A stretch of 40,084 nt of DNA from Candidatus Segetimicrobium genomatis (lineage in GTDB: Bacteria; Sysuimicrobiota; Sysuimicrobiia; Sysuimicrobiales; Segetimicrobiaceae): NCBI GenBank assembly GCA_005882275.1, contig VBAK01000143.1:1-40084 (forward strand), written 5' to 3'. The notes below the pieces were generated by a model. The model did not search any database. It worked only from the letters and a program-made list of their open reading frames with translations, and was not told the DNA's origin. Made by a program: the position numbers and the translations under genes. How positions within the stretch are numbered: the first letter of the stretch is position 1; each line of letters starts with the position of its first letter. Shown one piece after another: positions 16,937 through 24,803 of this stretch.

Positions 16937-18372
16937 GCGGCGCCCCCGGGTCCCGGGATCGGCGCGGGCGCCGCCTCCGAGAGGGCGGCGGTGATCCGTT
17001 CCATCGCCATGGCTCTGGACCCCTTGATCAGCGCCACGGCGCCGGGGACCAGTTCCCGCCGCAGCAACGCGACCACCTGGTCGAGATCGGTCGCGTGCAC
17101 GACGCGCGGCCCGCCGGCCTCGCGCGCCGCGGCCGCGAGATCGGCGGCCAGCGGGCCAAACGCGACCAGCAGATCGATCCGCCGTCCGGCCGCTTCGCGG
17201 CCGACGCGCCGGTGGGCCTCCGGGGCGCGGGGGCCGAGCTCCTTCATGTCGCCGAGCACCGCGATCCGCGGGGAGCCGGCGATCTCGTCGAGCGCGTCGA
17301 GCGCGGCGCTCACGGACTGCGGGCTGCTGTTGTACACATCGCTGAGGAGCGTGACCGGGCCGACGCGCACCACCTCCAACCGCATCGGCAGGGGCACCGC
17401 CTCACCCAGGCCGTCCGCGATCGCCTCCGGCGCCATCCCCAGCGCCACGCCGACCGCCGCGGCGGCGAGCGCATTCTGGATCGAATGCCGGCCCGGGACC
17501 CGCAGCGTGACCTCGGCGGCGCCCGCGGGGGTCCGCAGGCGGAACGTGCTCCCGCGCGCCGGGAGGAGGCGGACCTCCTCGGCCCGCACGTCGCCTCCCG
17601 CGTCCCCGAAGGACAGCACCCGAGCCCGGGTGCGCCGCCCGAGGCCCGCCGTCAGGGGATCGTCGGCGTTGAGCACCGCGACGCCGTCCGCGGCCAGCCC
17701 TTCGACCAGCTCGCCCTTCGCGGCCGCGAGCGCTTCCCGGCTGGGGAAGAAATCCATGTGAGACTCCCCGACGTTCGTCACCACGCCGATGTTGGGCGCG
17801 CAGACCTCGACGAGCTCGCGGATCTGGCCCGGCCCCCGCATCGCCAGTTCCAGCACCGCGACCTCGCGGTCCTGAGGCAGATTGGCGAGCACGAGCGGGA
17901 TCCCGACCTCGGTGTTCCAGTTCTCCGGGGACCGCGCCGTGCGGAACGCCCGGGCCGCCACGGCGGCGGCCATCTCCTTGGTGGACGTCTTGCCCACGCT
18001 GCCCGTGATCCCCACCACCACGAGGCGCCCCCGGTCGCGCATCGCCCTGGCGAGGCGGTGGAACGCCCGCAGGGTGTCCGGGACCCGGATGATCGCCGCG
18101 CCGGACGGCACCTCCTTGGGAAGCCGGGCGACGAGCGCCGCGCCGGCGCCGCGGCGGAAGGCCTCCTGCACGAACGCGTGCCCATCGGTCTGGGTTCCCG
18201 GAAGCGCCACGAACAGCATCCCGGGCGCCAGCGCCCGGCTGTCGACGGCGGCCCCGCGCAGCGGGGCGCGGGCATCGCCGCCGGCCAGGGCGCCGCCCGC
18301 GAGCCGGGCGGCTTCTCCCGCCGTCAGCAGGGGCGCGTCCCCGGCGCCCGCGCCGTTCGTGGAGGCGTTCAT
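16933..18372 (-). CDS. murF: UDP-MurNAc-tripeptide--D-Ala-D-Ala ligase MurF
   Basis: Adds D-Ala-D-Ala to the tripeptide; 479 residues. N-terminal domain VDSRALAPGMLFVALPGTQTDGHAFV, P-loop GITGSVGKTSTKEM (121-134), PENWNTEVGIPLVL, VLELAMRGPGQI, NVGESHMDFF, then SDVYNSSPQSVSAALD where most MurFs have YNANPxSM, and LGDMKELG. The replacement of Asn-Ala-Asn by Asn-Ser-Ser is mild. ATG at 18372 overlaps the murE stop by four bases. No ddl gene for its substrate is in the window. Confidence 0.96.
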   Translation of the reverse strand: MNASTNGAGAGDAPLLTAGEAARLAGGALAGGDARAPLRGAAVDSRALAPGMLFVALPGTQTDGHAFVQEAFRRGAGAALVARLPKEVPSGAAIIRVPDTLRAFHRLARAMRDRGRLVVVGITGSVGKTSTKEMAAAVAARAFRTARSPENWNTEVGIPLVLANLPQDREVAVLELAMRGPGQIRELVEVCAPNIGVVTNVGESHMDFFPSREALAAAKGELVEGLAADGVAVLNADDPLTAGLGRRTRARVLSFGDAGGDVRAEEVRLLPARGSTFRLRTPAGAAEVTLRVPGRHSIQNALAAAAVGVALGMAPEAIADGLGEAVPLPMRLEVVRVGPVTLLSDVYNSSPQSVSAALDALDEIAGSPRIAVLGDMKELGPRAPEAHRRVGREAAGRRIDLLVAFGPLAADLAAAAREAGGPRVVHATDLDQVVALLRRELVPGAVALIKGSRAMAMERITAALSEAAPAPIPGPGGAA

Positions 18373-19874
18373 CGAGCGGCGCCCCCGCCCCGCCCGTTCC
18401 CGCCCGCGCCGGCGGCCCGGGCGCGGAGGACCTCGCGGGCCACCTCGCGGTCATCGAACGGGCCGACCCGGTCTCCGATGATCTGATAGGTCTCGTGCCC
18501 CTTGCCGGCAATCACCACGATATCGCCCGGCCGGGCCAAGGCGATCCCGCGCGCGATCGCCTCGCGCCGGTCCGGGATGCTCTCCCGGTTGTCCGCGCCG
18601 CCGGCGCCCTGTTCGATGTCCCGGATGATCGCCGCCGGATCCTCGCTGCGCGGATTATCGGAGGTGAAGACCGCGTAATCGGCGAGCCGGGTGGCGATGC
18701 CCCCCATGATCGGACGCTTCGTCCGGTCGCGGTCGCCGCCGCAGCCGAAGACGACGATGCGGCGCCCCGTGGACACCTGCGCGGCCAGGTGCAGGATCTT
18801 CTCGAGGCTGTCCGGGGAGTGGGCGTAATCGACGAGGACGGTGAACGGCTGTCCCTCGTCCACGACCTCGCACCGCCCCGGCACGCCCGCCACCGACTCG
18901 AGCGCCGGGCCGATCACGGCCGGATCCGTCCCGCGCGCCAGGCCGGCGGCGAACGCCGCGAGCGCGTTCGCGACGTTGAACCGGCCGGGGAGCCGCAGCG
19001 CGATCCGCCGCCGCCCCTCGGGCCAGACCACGGTGAACTGCGACCCGCCGCCGCCGAGCGAGAGGTCCGCCGCGCGGACGTCCGCGGCCGCGTCGATACC
19101 GTAGGTGATCACCCGGGCGCGGCTCTGCGCGGCCATCGCCGCGCCGCTCGGATCGTCGGCGTTGACGACGCTCGCGCCGTCCGGCTCGACCGCGGCGAAC
19201 AGGCGGCTCTTGCTGTCGCGGTACCGATCCAGGTCGCCGTGGAAATCCAGGTGGTCCTGCGTCAGGTTGGTGAAGACCGCGGCCCGAAACCGGCACGAGG
19301 CCACGCGGGCCAGGTCCAGCGCGTGCGAGGTCACCTCCATGACCACGTGGTCCACGCCGCCGCGGCGGAGGTCGCGCAGCAGGCGCTGCAGCTCGGGCGC
19401 CTCGGGCGTCGTCGAGGTCGTCGTGTGGAACTCCACCGGCACCCCGCGCGCGACGACCCCGAGCGTGCCGATCACGGCGGTCCGGTGCCCCGCCGCGCTC
19501 AGGACCGCATCGATGAGGTAGGTCGTGGTCGTCTTCCCCTTGGTGCCGGTCACGCCGCACACCCACAGATCCCGTGACGGGTCGCCGTAGAACCCCGCGG
19601 CGAGCCCGGCCAGCGCGCGGCGCGTATCGGCGACGACGACCTGGGGCGCCGCGAGATCGGGGAGCGGATGGTCGACCACCACCGCCGCGGCGCCCCGGCG
19701 GACCGCCTCTTCGGCGTAGCGGTGGCCGTCGTGGACGAACCCGCGGATCGCGACAAACACGTTCCCGGGCTCGACGGTCTTCGAGTTGTACGCCAGCCCG
19801 GAGATCTCGAGGTCGGACGATCCCAACAGCGAGCAGGCTGTGCGCGAACGTGCCAGCAGGTCGGTCAATCGCAT
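18369..19874 (-). CDS. murE: UDP-MurNAc-L-Ala-D-Glu--meso-diaminopimelate ligase MurE
   Basis: Adds the third residue of the stem peptide; 501 residues. It has YNSKTVEPGNVFVAIRG, P-loop GVTGTKGKTTTT (about 107-118), TTSTTPEA, VMEVTSHAL, NLTQDHLDFHG, the Lys of the carbamylation site in YRDSKSRLF, VDYAHSPDSLE and VFGCGGDRDRTKRPIMG. SDNPRSEDP contains DNPR, the motif of enzymes specific for meso-diaminopimelate, so the wall is probably DAP-type. ATG at 19874 has GGGAG seven bases upstream. An 88-base gap separates it from ftsI and may hold a secondary promoter. Confidence 0.97.
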   Translation of the reverse strand: MRLTDLLARSRTACSLLGSSDLEISGLAYNSKTVEPGNVFVAIRGFVHDGHRYAEEAVRRGAAAVVVDHPLPDLAAPQVVVADTRRALAGLAAGFYGDPSRDLWVCGVTGTKGKTTTTYLIDAVLSAAGHRTAVIGTLGVVARGVPVEFHTTTSTTPEAPELQRLLRDLRRGGVDHVVMEVTSHALDLARVASCRFRAAVFTNLTQDHLDFHGDLDRYRDSKSRLFAAVEPDGASVVNADDPSGAAMAAQSRARVITYGIDAAADVRAADLSLGGGGSQFTVVWPEGRRRIALRLPGRFNVANALAAFAAGLARGTDPAVIGPALESVAGVPGRCEVVDEGQPFTVLVDYAHSPDSLEKILHLAAQVSTGRRIVVFGCGGDRDRTKRPIMGGIATRLADYAVFTSDNPRSEDPAAIIRDIEQGAGGADNRESIPDRREAIARGIALARPGDIVVIAGKGHETYQIIGDRVGPFDDREVAREVLRARAAGAGGNGRGGGAAR

Positions 19875-19932
19875 CAGAAATCTCCCGTGTGCCCGGTCCG
19901 CGGGCCGGCGGGCCCGGCGATCCTACCCATGT

Positions 19933-19941
19933 ATATTAGCA
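19933..19941 (-). promoter_or_regulatory. Possible extended -10 upstream of murE
   Basis: In the 88-base ftsI-murE gap, one of the few AT-rich spots in the cluster, the minus strand reads TGCTAATAT, an extended -10 (TGn plus TAATAT, four of six). No good -35 is seen. It could give the mur genes a promoter independent of mraZ. Confidence 0.3.
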
Positions 19942-19962
19942 ACTTCGGCCTGTTCCTAGACA

Positions 19963-21696
19963 TCATTCCGGACCGTCCACGGGGGGAACGCGCAGATACC
20001 ACAGGACCTGCCGGGCGATCTCGCGAAACGGCGGCGCGGCCACGTCTCCCCCTGTGTATACCCCCCCCGGCCGATCCACAATCACCAGGACGGCGATCCT
20101 GGGCGACGGCACCGGGACCGCGCCCACGAACGACGCCTCGTAGGCGCCGGGCTCGTAGCCCCCGCCGGCCCTGGGGCGCTGGGCGGTCCCGGTCTTCCCC
20201 GCCACCGGGTAGCCCGGAAGGCCGGCCTTCTCGCCGCTTCCCCCCTGGACCACCTCCCGCATCATGGCCAGCACGCGGTCGGCCACCTCGGGCTCGATGA
20301 CCGGCTGCGGCGGGAGCGCGCCGGGCGTGTCGATCGTGTGGCCGGCCGGGTCGCGCACCGCCTCCACCAGGTGGGGGTGGACGCTCAGGCCGTGCGTGGT
20401 GAGGGCGGAGGCGGCCACGAGCAGTTGAATCGGGGTGACGGAGATCCCCTGACCAAACCCGATGTTCTGCAGGGAGGGCCCGAACCACTGCTCCACGGGA
20501 CGGATGATCCCCGCGGCTTCCCCCGGCAGGTCGATCCCTGTCGGACGGCCGAACCCGAACCGCCGGATATATCCAGAGAATCGATCCCTGCCGAGCCGGG
20601 ACGCCACCTCCGCGGCGCCCACGTTGCTCGAATATTTGACGATCTCCGCGAGCGTCAGGGTGGGATGCGCGGGCACCTCCGCGTCGTGGATCCAGGCGCC
20701 GTTGACCCGGATCATCCCGGGATCGGGAAACCGCTCGCCGGGGCTCACCGCCCCGCTGCTCAGGGCCGCCGCGGCGAGGATCAGCTTGAACGGAGATCCC
20801 GGCTCGTAGACATCGGCGACGGCCCGGTTGCGCCAGACCTCCGGCGAGGTCTCCTGGAACCGGTTCGGGTCGAACGACGGCAGCGTCGCCAGGGCGAAGA
20901 TCGCGCCGGTGTTCGGGTCCATGACGATGGCCACGCCGCCCTGGGCGCCGGCCGCCGCCACCGCCCGCCGGAGCTCGCGCTCGGCGATGTGCTGGATCAC
21001 TTCGTCCAGGGTCAGCACCAGCGTGTTCCCGTCGTGCGGCGGCGTCAGGATGCGCTGGGTCTGCACGAGCTCCCGCCCGATCGCGTCCCGGTGGGCCGTC
21101 CCCAGGCCTTCCACCCCGCGCAGGACCGCGTCGTACTGCATCTCGAGCCCGGCGAGCCCGGAGCCATCCATCCCGGCGAATCCGATCGTGCTGGCGGCGA
21201 GCTCCCCCGCGGGGTAGACGCGCTGCGTCTCCGTCAAGACCCCCACGGCGTCGCCGAGTCCGAGCGCCCGGACCGCCGCGATCGTGTGGGGAGGCTGACG
21301 CCGCGCCAGCCAGGCGAAGTGCGGTCCGCCGCGGCGAAGCCTGGCCTCGACCTCGGCGGGGGTCAGGCGGAGCGCCGGAGCGATCGCTCGGGCAAACGCC
21401 GCGGGGTCGGGGATCGCCCTGGGAACGGCGTAGAGGGAGTCGACGGGGACGTTCAGGGCGAGCGGCCGCCCGCCGCGGTCCACGATCGCCCCCCGCCGCC
21501 CCGGCAGCCGGAGCGAGCCGAGCTGCTGGCGGATCGCGATCCGCTGCAGCCCCTGCGCCTGAAAGACCTGAAGGTCGACGAGGCGGCAGAGCAGGAGCGC
21601 CAGGGTGATGCACCACCCCGCGAAGAGAACGCTCACCCGCCACCGGGGAACGCCCGCGGGCGCTCCCGGCGCGGAGGCTCCGGCCCTACGCGTCAT
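19963..21696 (-). CDS. ftsI: Peptidoglycan transpeptidase FtsI/PBP3-type
   Basis: Class B penicillin-binding protein that cross-links septal peptidoglycan, 577 residues. One N-terminal membrane segment (VSVLFAGWCITLALLLCRLVD, about 21-41) precedes the dimerisation domain with RRGAIVDRGGRPLA and the transpeptidase domain. The active site is SxxK at 301-304 (EPGSPFK, where Pro replaces the usual Thr), SxN in KYSSN (about 354-358) and KTGT (501-504). No PASTA domain follows. The ATG at 21696 overlaps the ftsL stop by four bases and is preferred to a start 60 bases upstream. Confidence 0.96.
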   Translation of the reverse strand: MTRRAGASAPGAPAGVPRWRVSVLFAGWCITLALLLCRLVDLQVFQAQGLQRIAIRQQLGSLRLPGRRGAIVDRGGRPLALNVPVDSLYAVPRAIPDPAAFARAIAPALRLTPAEVEARLRRGGPHFAWLARRQPPHTIAAVRALGLGDAVGVLTETQRVYPAGELAASTIGFAGMDGSGLAGLEMQYDAVLRGVEGLGTAHRDAIGRELVQTQRILTPPHDGNTLVLTLDEVIQHIAERELRRAVAAAGAQGGVAIVMDPNTGAIFALATLPSFDPNRFQETSPEVWRNRAVADVYEPGSPFKLILAAAALSSGAVSPGERFPDPGMIRVNGAWIHDAEVPAHPTLTLAEIVKYSSNVGAAEVASRLGRDRFSGYIRRFGFGRPTGIDLPGEAAGIIRPVEQWFGPSLQNIGFGQGISVTPIQLLVAASALTTHGLSVHPHLVEAVRDPAGHTIDTPGALPPQPVIEPEVADRVLAMMREVVQGGSGEKAGLPGYPVAGKTGTAQRPRAGGGYEPGAYEASFVGAVPVPSPRIAVLVIVDRPGGVYTGGDVAAPPFREIARQVLWYLRVPPVDGPE

Positions 21697-22166
21697 CGCG
21701 GCGATTCTGCGGCCGCTGCTTCGCTCCGATGGAAGTATGCGCCGAGGCGGTCCCACAGGCCGAGCGGTCGCGGGGGCGCATGCCGCATCGCGATCGGGGA
21801 GAGCGGGAGCGCAGCGATCTGCCCAACCCGCGGGGGCTGCAGGCGCAGGCGGGTGACCGCAAGACGCTCGATGCGTTCCGGGGCCCTGAGGGAGGAGACG
21901 ATGGCCTGGAGACGTTCATGCTCCGACTCAAGGACGGCGATCTCCTGGGTCAGTTGATAGAGGTGGTAGCCGATGTGTGCGACGTTGGACACTGCCGCGA
22001 CGTATGCGATGAACGGGAGCACGGCGAGCGCTGCGACTGTGAGCACGGGAATGATGGGAGAACGTCTCCGCCGACGCCGGGTCGCCTCCTTCCCTCGTGA
22101 GCCCCAATGCTCCGGGATCAGCACCGGGGACAGTGTGTGGTGGACCTCCGCAGCCGGTCTCATCAT
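21693..22166 (-). CDS. ftsL: Septum formation initiator FtsL-like
   Basis: Short bitopic divisome protein, 157 residues. A basic patch (TRRRRRRSP) is followed by one membrane helix (VLTVAALAVLPFIAYVAAVSNV) and a coiled-coil (LYQLTQEIAVLESEHERLQAIVSSLRAPERIERLA), the FtsL/DivIC layout. Sequence is poorly conserved in the family, so the call rests on topology and position between rsmH and ftsI. ATG at 22166 overlaps the rsmH stop (ATGATGA); the following ATG is also possible. Confidence 0.85.
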   Translation of the reverse strand: MMRPAAEVHHTLSPVLIPEHWGSRGKEATRRRRRRSPIIPVLTVAALAVLPFIAYVAAVSNVAHIGYHLYQLTQEIAVLESEHERLQAIVSSLRAPERIERLAVTRLRLQPPRVGQIAALPLSPIAMRHAPPRPLGLWDRLGAYFHRSEAAAAESPR

Positions 22167-23170
22167 CTCGCGCGCGCGGGCGCGCTCCCCGTCTGCCCGG
22201 ACGTCTCGACCAGGCGCTCCGCGGCCCGCAGGCGCGCGCTCCGCGCTCTCGGGTTCCGGCGCACCTCGAGGAGCGAAGGGACGACGGGCTTCTTGGTGAT
22301 CACGCGCAGCATCCGCCGTCCGCCGCAGCTGCAGGCGGCCGCCGTCTCCGGACACGTGCAGCCCCGAGCGTACCGGGCCAGGGTCTGCTTGACGATGCGG
22401 TCCTCGATCGAGTGGAACGCGATCACGCAGATTCGCCCCCCGGGGCGGAGCCGCGCGATCGCCTGAGGCAGCGCCGACTCGAGCGTGTCCGTCTCCTCGT
22501 TGGTGGCGATGCGCAGCGCCTGAAACGTCCGCGTCGCGGGATGATGGCGTCCCCGCCCGGCCACGGCGGCCTCCACGGCCCGCGCGAGGTCGCGGGTCGT
22601 GCGCAGCGGCCGCCGGGCGACGATCTGCCGGGCGATCCGGCGGGAGGCGCGCTCCTCCCCGTACCGGTAGATGAGATCCGCCAGCGCCCGCTCGTCCAGG
22701 GTGTTCACGAGATCCGCCGCGGTGAGCGTCTGCCGCACGTCCATGCGCATGTCGAGGGGCCCCGCGCGGTCGATGCTGAAGCCGCGCCCGGGCTCGAAGA
22801 GCTGCCGGCTGGAGACCCCCAGATCGAACAGCACGCCGTCGACAAGTCCCACCCCCGCCGCATCGAGCTCATGATCGAAATCGGCGAAACTGGCGTGGCG
22901 CACGACCACGTTCCGCCCGAAGGACCGCAGCCGCTCCTCGGCCCGCCGCACCGCGTCGGCATCCCGGTCGAGCCCGATCAGCCGCCCCGCGGGGGCGATG
23001 CGGCGGAGCAGGGCTTCCCCGTGTCCCCCCTCCCCGATCGTCGCATCGACGATCACCGCTCCCGGCCGGGGCGCCAGATACGTGAGCACCTCATCCACCA
23101 GAACCGGGAGATGCACCGGGGTCGGGGTGTCGCCGGATTCGGCTGTCGGGCTCATCCACAGAACCGCCAC
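22163..23170 (-). CDS. rsmH: 16S rRNA m4C1402 N4-methyltransferase RsmH (MraW)
   Basis: SAM-dependent methyltransferase acting on C1402 of 16S rRNA, 335 residues. It begins HLPVLVDEVLTYLAPRPGAVIVDATIGEGGHGEALL with the SAM loop, then GLDRDADAVRRAEERL, GVLFDLGVSSRQL, RGFSIDRAGPLDMRMD, and IAFHSIEDRIVKQ. CTCPETAAACSCGG near the C-terminus has four Cys and may bind a metal, as in many relatives. GTG at 23170 is used; an in-frame ATG at 23155 is equally possible as neither has a strong ribosome site. Confidence 0.96.
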   Translation of the reverse strand: MAVLWMSPTAESGDTPTPVHLPVLVDEVLTYLAPRPGAVIVDATIGEGGHGEALLRRIAPAGRLIGLDRDADAVRRAEERLRSFGRNVVVRHASFADFDHELDAAGVGLVDGVLFDLGVSSRQLFEPGRGFSIDRAGPLDMRMDVRQTLTAADLVNTLDERALADLIYRYGEERASRRIARQIVARRPLRTTRDLARAVEAAVAGRGRHHPATRTFQALRIATNEETDTLESALPQAIARLRPGGRICVIAFHSIEDRIVKQTLARYARGCTCPETAAACSCGGRRMLRVITKKPVVPSLLEVRRNPRARSARLRAAERLVETSGQTGSAPARAR

Positions 23171-23195
23171 GGGCCCGCCACACCCACTTTCCCTG

Positions 23196-23618
23196 TTACA
23201 AGATCAGCTCGTCGAGGTGCTTGGCCAGCGCTTCGGGTGCCTTGACGACCTTCTTGAGCCTCGTGCGCCAGAGCGGCGTGCTCCACATCTCCAACCGCAC
23301 GCCCATCCCGATGATCGTGACGTCGCGGGAGATCCCCGCGTATTTGCGCAGATGCGGCGGCAGGTAGATCCGGCCCTGCCGGTCGAGATCACAATCCTCG
23401 GCGCCCGATAAGATCAGCCGGACGAAGTCACGGTTCTTGAGCGGCTGGGCGCGAATCTTCGCCTCGAACGCCTGCCACTCGCCCGTCGGGAACACCGCGA
23501 GACACGGATCGACCCAGCGGGTGGCGATGACGCGGTGTCCCATGGCCGTGCGAAATTTGGGAGGGATCACCACCCGCCCTTTCTCGTCCAGAGCGTACTC
23601 GGCTTCGCCCCTGAGCAT
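23196..23618 (-). CDS. mraZ: Transcriptional regulator MraZ
   Basis: AbrB-like DNA-binding regulator of the dcw cluster, 140 residues with two SpoVT/AbrB-type repeats: YALDEKGRVVIPPKFR (about 8-23) and CDLDRQGRIYLPPHLRKYAG. The typical length is 140-150. ATG at 23618 is chosen because it gives the family start MLRGEAEYALDEKGR with GGAG close by; a longer frame from 23666 would run into the regulatory boxes. It probably binds the repeats just upstream and controls its own operon. Confidence 0.95.
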   Translation of the reverse strand: MLRGEAEYALDEKGRVVIPPKFRTAMGHRVIATRWVDPCLAVFPTGEWQAFEAKIRAQPLKNRDFVRLILSGAEDCDLDRQGRIYLPPHLRKYAGISRDVTIIGMGVRLEMWSTPLWRTRLKKVVKAPEALAKHLDELIL

Positions 23619-23640
23619 CCGTCTCCGCGCCCATCCCGCT

Positions 23641-23685
23641 CCCCACTTGTCCCTACGATCCACCACCTTTCTCCACTATTCCCCA
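23641..23685 (-). promoter_or_regulatory. Five phased MraZ-type boxes upstream of mraZ
   Basis: On the minus strand the pentamers TGGGG, TGGAG, TGGTG, TAGGG and TGGGG begin at 23685, 23675, 23665, 23655 and 23645, exactly ten bases apart, 23 bases before the mraZ ATG. MraZ of E. coli binds TGGGN repeats separated by five bases, the same spacing. The array therefore is a strong candidate MraZ operator with five rather than three units; the fourth has A in the second place. Confidence 0.75.
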
Positions 23686-23721
23686 ATCTCCTTCAAACGG
23701 AACGTCGGCCCCCCCGAAAAA

Positions 23722-23753
23722 GGCAAAAAAATTGCGGCCTCCGGGGAGGCCGC
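23722..23753 (-). terminator. Intrinsic terminator after the DUF5317-like gene
   Basis: A perfect 9-bp stem (GCGGCCTCC / GGAGGCCGC, 23734-23753) with a minimal centre is followed on the minus strand by AATTTTTTT and then GCCTTTTT. It stands 22 bases after the end of the upstream gene and insulates the dcw cluster from it. Confidence 0.9.
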
Positions 23754-23774
23754 CACACCCGCACACCTGTTCGA

Positions 23775-24386
23775 TTACGCGGAGGAGTCCCTGGGCGGAA
23801 GGAGCAGACCGCGCCGGGGCCGGCGGAACGGGCCGCGCGCCGCGGCGCGGTCGGGTTCGCGCATCTGCCGCTGCACGAACCCGCCCAGCCCCAGGCCCAT
23901 CAGGAGATCGCCGGGGCTGACCACCATGGTCACCCGGCCGAGACCGATCGGGAGCACGTCGCCGAGCAGCGGCAGTCGGGTCGTGGGACCCCCGAGCACG
24001 TACCGGGCGCCGGGGACACGCGCCGGGCTCAGGTCGGGCGGGGGCGCGGGGTCCGGCCCGTGCGCCGCCCCCAGCAGCGCGAAGGCCGAGACGGGCATGC
24101 GGCCCCCATTGAGGACGATCACGAGACTGTTGAGGGCGAGGCCGGAACACACCAGGAGACCAAAGGGGTGATGACGGTTCTGCCAGAGCGCCACGAGCGC
24201 GGCCAGGGAGGCGGACGTCGCCAGCAGGCGCGCCGCGCCGGGAGGAAGCGGGAAGAGTCGCGCGACCAGCGCCAGCGCGATGGCGGCTCCGAGCAGCCAG
24301 GGATTCCGGAAGGACACGCCGCCGAGCGCGCCGAGGCGTCCACCACGCGCCCACCCGATTCCCATGCCGGTGAGCGCCGCGAGCAC
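23775..24386 (-). CDS. DUF5317-like membrane protein
   Basis: Protein of unknown function, 203 residues from GTG at 24386. It starts with a membrane segment and WARGGRLGALGG, then further hydrophobic helices (LLGAAIALALVARLFPL, FGLLVCSGLALNSLVIVLNGGRMPVSA), then TRLPLLGDVLPIGLGRVTMVVSPGDLLMGLGLGGFV and a basic tail. LNxLVIxxNGGRMPV and TRLPxLGDVxP are patterns I associate with DUF5317 proteins of Actinobacteriota and Chloroflexota. A CTG at 24395 overlapping the upstream stop (CTGA), with GGGAGG seven bases before it, is an alternative start. The same reading frame stays open far upstream over unrelated genes but is not coding there. Confidence 0.75.
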   Translation of the reverse strand: MLAALTGMGIGWARGGRLGALGGVSFRNPWLLGAAIALALVARLFPLPPGAARLLATSASLAALVALWQNRHHPFGLLVCSGLALNSLVIVLNGGRMPVSAFALLGAAHGPDPAPPPDLSPARVPGARYVLGGPTTRLPLLGDVLPIGLGRVTMVVSPGDLLMGLGLGGFVQRQMREPDRAAARGPFRRPRRGLLLPPRDSSA

Positions 24387-24391
24387 CAGGA

Positions 24392-24658
24392 TCAGAACAA
24401 GACCTCCCGCGCGCCGGTCTTGTGACGGACGACCACGAGGTCCGCGTTCTCCTGCAGCCGGCGCAGCGCGTCGGTCATGGCATCCACGCGCACCGATCCA
24501 AAGGCGAAGTCGGATTCCGCGGGGCGCACGGTCTCGAACGCGGTCTTGCACGACGTGCAGTAGTGTCCTCGGGTGGGGATGAGCAGGCCTCGCACCTGGT
24601 TCCACCGCACCGTGACGTGGCTGATGACGCTGCGCTTCCCGCAGTGCGGACACCGCAT
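24392..24658 (-). CDS. Small zinc-ribbon protein
   Basis: An 88-residue protein with two cysteine pairs, MRCPHCGK at the start and HYCTSCKTAFE at about 33-42, spaced as a single treble-clef or rubredoxin-like zinc ribbon. The rest has a basic middle and the tail DALRRLQENADLVVVRHKTGAREVLF. It resembles small YgiT-type zinc-finger domains, but without the toxin-antitoxin partner I cannot name it. The ATG at 24658 lies only ten bases after a TATAAT box, so the mRNA may be nearly leaderless. It overlaps or abuts the DUF5317-like gene, with which it shares a transcript ending at the terminator at 23722-23753. Confidence 0.75.
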   Translation of the reverse strand: MRCPHCGKRSVISHVTVRWNQVRGLLIPTRGHYCTSCKTAFETVRPAESDFAFGSVRVDAMTDALRRLQENADLVVVRHKTGAREVLF

Positions 24659-24668
24659 CGCAGCTTTT

Positions 24669-24674
24669 ATTATA
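24669..24674 (-). promoter_or_regulatory. Perfect TATAAT ten bases before the zinc-ribbon start
   Basis: The minus strand reads TATAAT at 24674-24669, then AAAAGCTGCG and the ATG. TTGACG lies only 12 bases upstream (24692-24687), too near for a normal -35. Transcription would start within a few bases of the start codon. Confidence 0.6.
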
Positions 24675-24803
24675 GCATCGGGGCATCGTCAAGGCGGAGC
24701 GGGACGCCGGGACGGCCGCCGTCCGTAGGGATGGGGCGGGGCGAGCGCGAAGAGGTCCGGCACACGGACAGCAGGGGCCGCGTCTGCCATGGGGGGAGCA
24801 CGC

